Shown here: one piece after another, positions 34,279-37,126 of the stretch | Layout of the letters: each line of letters opens with the position of its first letter | How positions within the stretch are numbered: the first letter of the stretch is position 1 | Source of the DNA: Bodo saltans | Taxonomy: Eukaryota; Euglenozoa; Kinetoplastea; Eubodonida; Bodonidae | Length of the DNA: 37,126 nt | NCBI GenBank assembly: GCA_001460835.1 | Contig: CYKH01000768.1 | Location: 1-37,126, forward strand | Reading direction: 5' to 3' | Translations under genes and position numbers: made by a program | The notes under the pieces: generated by a model | Databases searched by the model: none | Seen by the model: the letters and a program-made list of their open reading frames with translations, nothing else | What the model was told of the DNA's origin: nothing

Positions 34279-34311
34279 ATTTTTTTTGTCTCATTTTGCC
34301 TCAAAATAAAG
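34279..34311 (+). promoter_or_regulatory. Trans-splice acceptor for the WW-like gene
   Basis: TTTTTTTTGTCTCATTTTGCC is followed by an A-rich stretch and AG at 34310-34311, five bases before ATG 34317. The upstream frame start at 34296 is a TTG. Confidence 0.6.
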
Positions 34312-34316
34312 GAGTT

Positions 34317-35951
34317 ATGGATAGTGATGTGAGTGGCAGCAGCACGTGGCTCGCCGGCACTGGGGAGCTGCAAGAGCTTCACGATGTGGGTGGCACATCG
34401 CAGCAGCATCAGCAAGCCTCTCGCTTTCAACCACCACCACCACCGCCAACAGAAGATGAGATCATTCAGCTTGAGGCCGCACTGCTCGAAAATGGGGTTT
34501 ATGTTGCCGTAGCTGACCCATCGAGCGGCAATGTATTCTACGTGGATCTTGTGACGGGATTTCGCACGTGGGCAATGCATGCACATTGCCAGGTGCAGTT
34601 CTACGAGCTTCGTGATCGGCTGTCAGCGAACACTAGCACGAACGTTGCTGCCGTGTCAGAAAAATCGCGACGAAACAAGAACAATGCCACTCCCACCAAG
34701 AAGGGGAATGACACACTTCCTTCACCGAGAAGTACTCCCACATCAACACATGCCCCCTCCCTTGCTGCATCAACGATAACGCCTGCACAGTGGAGGTACA
34801 AAATTGTGGAGCTCTACAACACCCACGACCCTTCCAAGGTGCAGTTGGTGGATGAGCTGCTAGGGCGGTATTATGGGTATGAAGAGGAGCTTTGGGCAAA
34901 CCTTCAAGCGAAGTACAATTCGCCTAAGAGTAGCAGCAGGGATCTGATGAAATCGGCACGAACAACTACGGTGCCACGAGATGGTGGTGGTGTTGGTCCA
35001 GTGTCACCACGGCAACAACAACAGCAAAAACAGCAGCAAGTTGCAGTTGCTACCGCCATTTCCTCACCTGCTCGGGATGCAGAAGTGTACGTGAATGAGC
35101 ATGATTTATTTATGCACCGACACCATGGTGATACTCACGGCGTGTCATACCGCTCGTCGTCAGGAGGTTCTGGAAGTTCTCCACCGAGCACACAACGGCG
35201 GAAACCACCGCAACCTAGCGCAGAGCACCAATCCCGCCACTCACGACACAACAGACCTCAACAGAAGCGACGCGAGGCACCGAAGGTGGAGCTCCCTCCA
35301 GATTTGATTGACCATGTTGCAACTCCAAACGTTTCGACAATCGACGCAGAATCAGACGCAGAAATGGAGGAGCACCGACGGCTGTTGGCTGAGGCGCGTG
35401 CTTTCGCGGAGGCGAAAGCAGCGAAAGTGCTGCAGCACGCGGCAGACCACCAACAGCAGCGCTTGAAGAAGCGTGAGGCACAGCAGCGTTCCGCTCAAGA
35501 GCCCGCACCAGTACCGTCTGGTGTTGGGAAGCAGCTGTGGTCGCAGGAGTTGAGTCGTCGTGAGGAGCAAGCTGCAGCAAAGCGCGCTGCGATAAACCAA
35601 GAGCGCGAGCGCAGCAAGGCGCGACGTGACGAAGACCTCCGACGGCGCGCCGAGGAGCTCAAGCTTGTCCGTGAGCGTGAACAGCTTCTTCGAAGCCAAG
35701 AAGCCGAGGTTGTGTCAGTTCGCCACAGCACGCCTAGACGTCACCAGGATCCCTCCACAATGCGCAGCCCAGATTCAGCGAGGAGGAGGGCAAGTCCAAT
35801 GAAGTCCAACCCTTCACCAAGACCACGTCACCTTGACGCCGCTGCGAGCCCTGCGGGAACCACAAACGACGATATGACTCCTTCACGCAAATTATCTGCT
35901 AGAGAAATGCGCAGCAGCGTTGAGAGGTTGTACGCTGGGCAACGACGTTGA
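34317..35951 (+). CDS. Coiled-coil protein with N-terminal WW-like motif
   Basis: 544 residues from ATG 34317. A Pro run (about residues 39-43, PPPPPP) precedes a WW-like segment at about 60-88 (YVAVADPSSGNVFYVDLVTG, then FRTW with W85). The first Trp of a true WW domain is not evident, so it may be degenerate. A helical module at about 150-205 (YKIVELYNTHDPSKVQLVDEL) comes next; sequences of this kind (ELY..YNP.K....LL..Y.G.EE.L) recur in many kinetoplastid cytoskeletal proteins. A Gln-rich stretch lies near 232-242. The C-terminal part, about 350-480, is a charged coiled coil (RREEQAAAKRAAINQERERS), and the tail is Ser/Pro/Arg-rich. No signal peptide or membrane helix is seen. A cytoskeletal role is inferred. 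Confidence 0.8.
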   Translation: MDSDVSGSSTWLAGTGELQELHDVGGTSQQHQQASRFQPPPPPPTEDEIIQLEAALLENGVYVAVADPSSGNVFYVDLVTGFRTWAMHAHCQVQFYELRDRLSANTSTNVAAVSEKSRRNKNNATPTKKGNDTLPSPRSTPTSTHAPSLAASTITPAQWRYKIVELYNTHDPSKVQLVDELLGRYYGYEEELWANLQAKYNSPKSSSRDLMKSARTTTVPRDGGGVGPVSPRQQQQQKQQQVAVATAISSPARDAEVYVNEHDLFMHRHHGDTHGVSYRSSSGGSGSSPPSTQRRKPPQPSAEHQSRHSRHNRPQQKRREAPKVELPPDLIDHVATPNVSTIDAESDAEMEEHRRLLAEARAFAEAKAAKVLQHAADHQQQRLKKREAQQRSAQEPAPVPSGVGKQLWSQELSRREEQAAAKRAAINQERERSKARRDEDLRRRAEELKLVREREQLLRSQEAEVVSVRHSTPRRHQDPSTMRSPDSARRRASPMKSNPSPRPRHLDAAASPAGTTNDDMTPSRKLSAREMRSSVERLYAGQRR

Positions 35952-36096
35952 AGGAATTCTGACTTAGAATAGACGTACATCACCAAAATTTGCTTGCAAC
36001 CGAACGTTTTCGATAGATCTCTCAGTCACACCATCAAAGAGCGAAAATAACAAAAATAAATCGTATCACCACATTGCCTTATCTAGTCAGGCCACA

Positions 36097-36126
36097 GTGT
36101 TGTGTTTTGCTGTTGTACTTCCTCAG
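36097..36126 (+). promoter_or_regulatory. Trans-splice acceptor for the 36157 gene
   Basis: The tract GTGTTGTGTTTTGCTGTTG then TACTTCCTCAG ends at 36126, 30 bases before ATG 36157. Confidence 0.65.
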
Positions 36127-36156
36127 CAAGAACATAATTAAAAATCTAAGGACAAA

Positions 36157-36546
36157 ATGGATGCATACGGCTCATTCACAGCCACGCGTCGCTTTGTAAA
36201 ACCTCAGACAACAACGCCAGAGCCGTCCAGTGTTGGTAATTGCGGAGGGCTTGATACAATGACAAGCTACCAGCATTCGTACTTTGCTCAAAGCGATGCT
36301 CCTCGTGCTTCTGATCCTCGGTGCGCCTCGAAGCCAATTCGTGGTGTGAGACCTGCTTCAACTGTGCAGCACGTTTTGCAGCAGTCAGGGACAACGACAG
36401 CGGATTTTGCAACCACAACAAAAGCGTCGTACAGACCTGATAATTCATCCACAAACAAAGTTATTATCGAGAGGAAGCAGGACCCCAAATCAGTTCCTAC
36501 ATCGTATCCAGCCGCGATCGATAGAACTAGAGTCCGAGGCAAATGA
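36157..36546 (+). CDS. Small basic protein, possible microtubule-associated protein
   Basis: 129 residues, Thr/Ser/Pro-rich, basic and without predicted helices or membrane segments. Short motifs such as MTSYQHSYFAQ and TTTADFATTTKASYRPD resemble the T-x-Y/F repeats of small microtubule-associated and microtubule inner proteins (SAXO- or FAM166-like). That likeness is weak and based on composition. The setting, with a strong splice acceptor and a C1a-32-like gene next door, agrees with an axonemal role. The C-terminal part is rich in Lys/Arg (IIERKQDPKS, DRTRVRGK). An unrelated disordered protein is an equal possibility. Confidence 0.65.
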   Translation: MDAYGSFTATRRFVKPQTTTPEPSSVGNCGGLDTMTSYQHSYFAQSDAPRASDPRCASKPIRGVRPASTVQHVLQQSGTTTADFATTTKASYRPDNSSTNKVIIERKQDPKSVPTSYPAAIDRTRVRGK

Positions 36547-36691
36547 TTCAAAAAATGTGAACAAATGTACAAGCAATTTTTCTTTTTCTTTTCGAGCGCC
36601 TCTGGGTTGATTATTCTGTACATTGAACAAAACGAGTTTTCTCCCCTTTCTCTACTCGCGGAGCAAGCAGCTTCAAACTGACTCTCGCACT

Positions 36692-36735
36692 TTTCCTACA
36701 TTTTATTGCCTCAGCGGTAGAATTAGTTTTTTTAG
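36692..36735 (+). promoter_or_regulatory. Probable trans-splice acceptors for the last gene
   Basis: TTTTCCTACATTTTATTGCC is followed by CAG at 36714. A second acceptor-like TTTTTTTAG ends at 36735. ATG 36775 is 40 to 60 bases downstream. Confidence 0.55.
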
Positions 36736-36774
36736 GGACGCTCAAACAAAGGCGTGCGTTAACGCAGAGATAAA

Positions 36775-37126
36775 ATGGCACCAAAGAAAGTCGAGGCGGC
36801 TGGAGTGACTCTGGACATACCAGACCAACCACCTTCCCTCGAATCAGATGGAATGATTGAAGATGCGTTGTCCAAGGCGAAGGGCGGTAATATTGTGGGT
36901 CTCGAAGCGTTAGTTGTGCAATGCCTACGGCTGCCAAATTTTCGCTGTGACTTACGTGAGTCCATCATAGTCGACTATCATGTGGAGCTGATTATCTTTG
37001 CTTCGGAAAATGGTTATGGGCCAAAAAAGACGCTGCACGTCTTGAACTGGGCGACCGAGGTTCGTCGTGCATTAGAGTCGAATCCGAACGATGACGGTGA
37101 CCGAGCGGCAAGAGCACTAGTGAGAG
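36775..37126 (+). CDS. C1a-32/CFAP119-like central-pair protein, N-terminal part (3' end outside window)
   Basis: 117 residues are visible and the frame is open to the edge. After a short basic-acidic start (MAPKKVEAAGVTLDIPD) comes a helical region with LVVQCLRLPNF, then VDYHVELIIFASENGYGPKKT and VLNWATEVRRALESNP. The pattern of an aromatic-rich helix, then F-A-x-E-N-G-Y-x-P-x-K-T, then a helix, resembles the CLAMP domain of Chlamydomonas C1a-32 and its animal relative CFAP119/CCDC189, a subunit of the C1a projection of the central apparatus. This is a memory-based match over about 60 residues. The alternative is an unrelated helical protein. The gene is probably axonemal if the match holds. 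Confidence 0.7.
   Translation, partial: MAPKKVEAAGVTLDIPDQPPSLESDGMIEDALSKAKGGNIVGLEALVVQCLRLPNFRCDLRESIIVDYHVELIIFASENGYGPKKTLHVLNWATEVRRALESNPNDDGDRAARALVR

Overview
The window looks like a piece of a kinetoplastid nuclear genome, most likely a free-living bodonid such as Bodo saltans. All 22 genes that I accept lie on the + strand in one head-to-tail series. None needs an intron. The spacers are mostly short, and most carry a T-rich tract followed by an AG a few to tens of bases before the next ATG. That is the pattern of spliced-leader trans-splicing inside a polycistronic unit. I see no promoters, tRNAs, rRNAs, CRISPR arrays, transposons or virus-like elements. The organism call is inference: no rRNA or spliced-leader gene is present to settle it.

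Layout from the left. The 3' end of a cytosolic-type HSP70 (2-757) is followed by a multi-span membrane RING-H2 protein, a CorA/Mrs2-type Mg2+ transporter with a long Ser/Arg-rich extension, an unknown protein, a 71-residue small protein and a secreted glycoside-hydrolase-like protein that resembles fungal GH162 endo-beta-1,2-glucanases. Next come an Arb2/FAM172-type alpha/beta hydrolase-like protein, a 1737-residue protein with three diverged class III cyclase-like domains, an LRR plus EF-hand protein, and a seven-span protein resembling plant THH1/TOM1/TOM3.

From about 20.3 kb the content becomes enriched in cilium-type genes. There is a coiled-coil/GAF protein ending in a segment that looks like the microtubule-binding stalk tip of dynein heavy chains, a CFAP52 (WDR16) homologue, a calcyphosin-like protein, and a C1a-32/CFAP119-like gene cut by the right edge. 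A small basic protein at 36157 may be microtubule-associated. Between these lie an N-terminally anchored protein with apparent internal triplication, a TMEM147-like ER membrane protein, an FHA protein, a PH-like protein, a secreted GP46-like LRR protein and a WW-like coiled-coil protein.

Two spacers stand out. 5603-6640 holds an A/C-rich, T-poor block. 22836-23573 holds four near-identical 51-bp tandem repeats. The genes do not form an obvious pathway. As in other kinetoplastids they are probably co-transcribed without shared function, although the concentration of axonemal candidates at the right is noticeable. The best leads are the GAF/dynein-stalk protein and the triple cyclase-like protein, whose metal-binding aspartates are lost in a different pattern in each domain.
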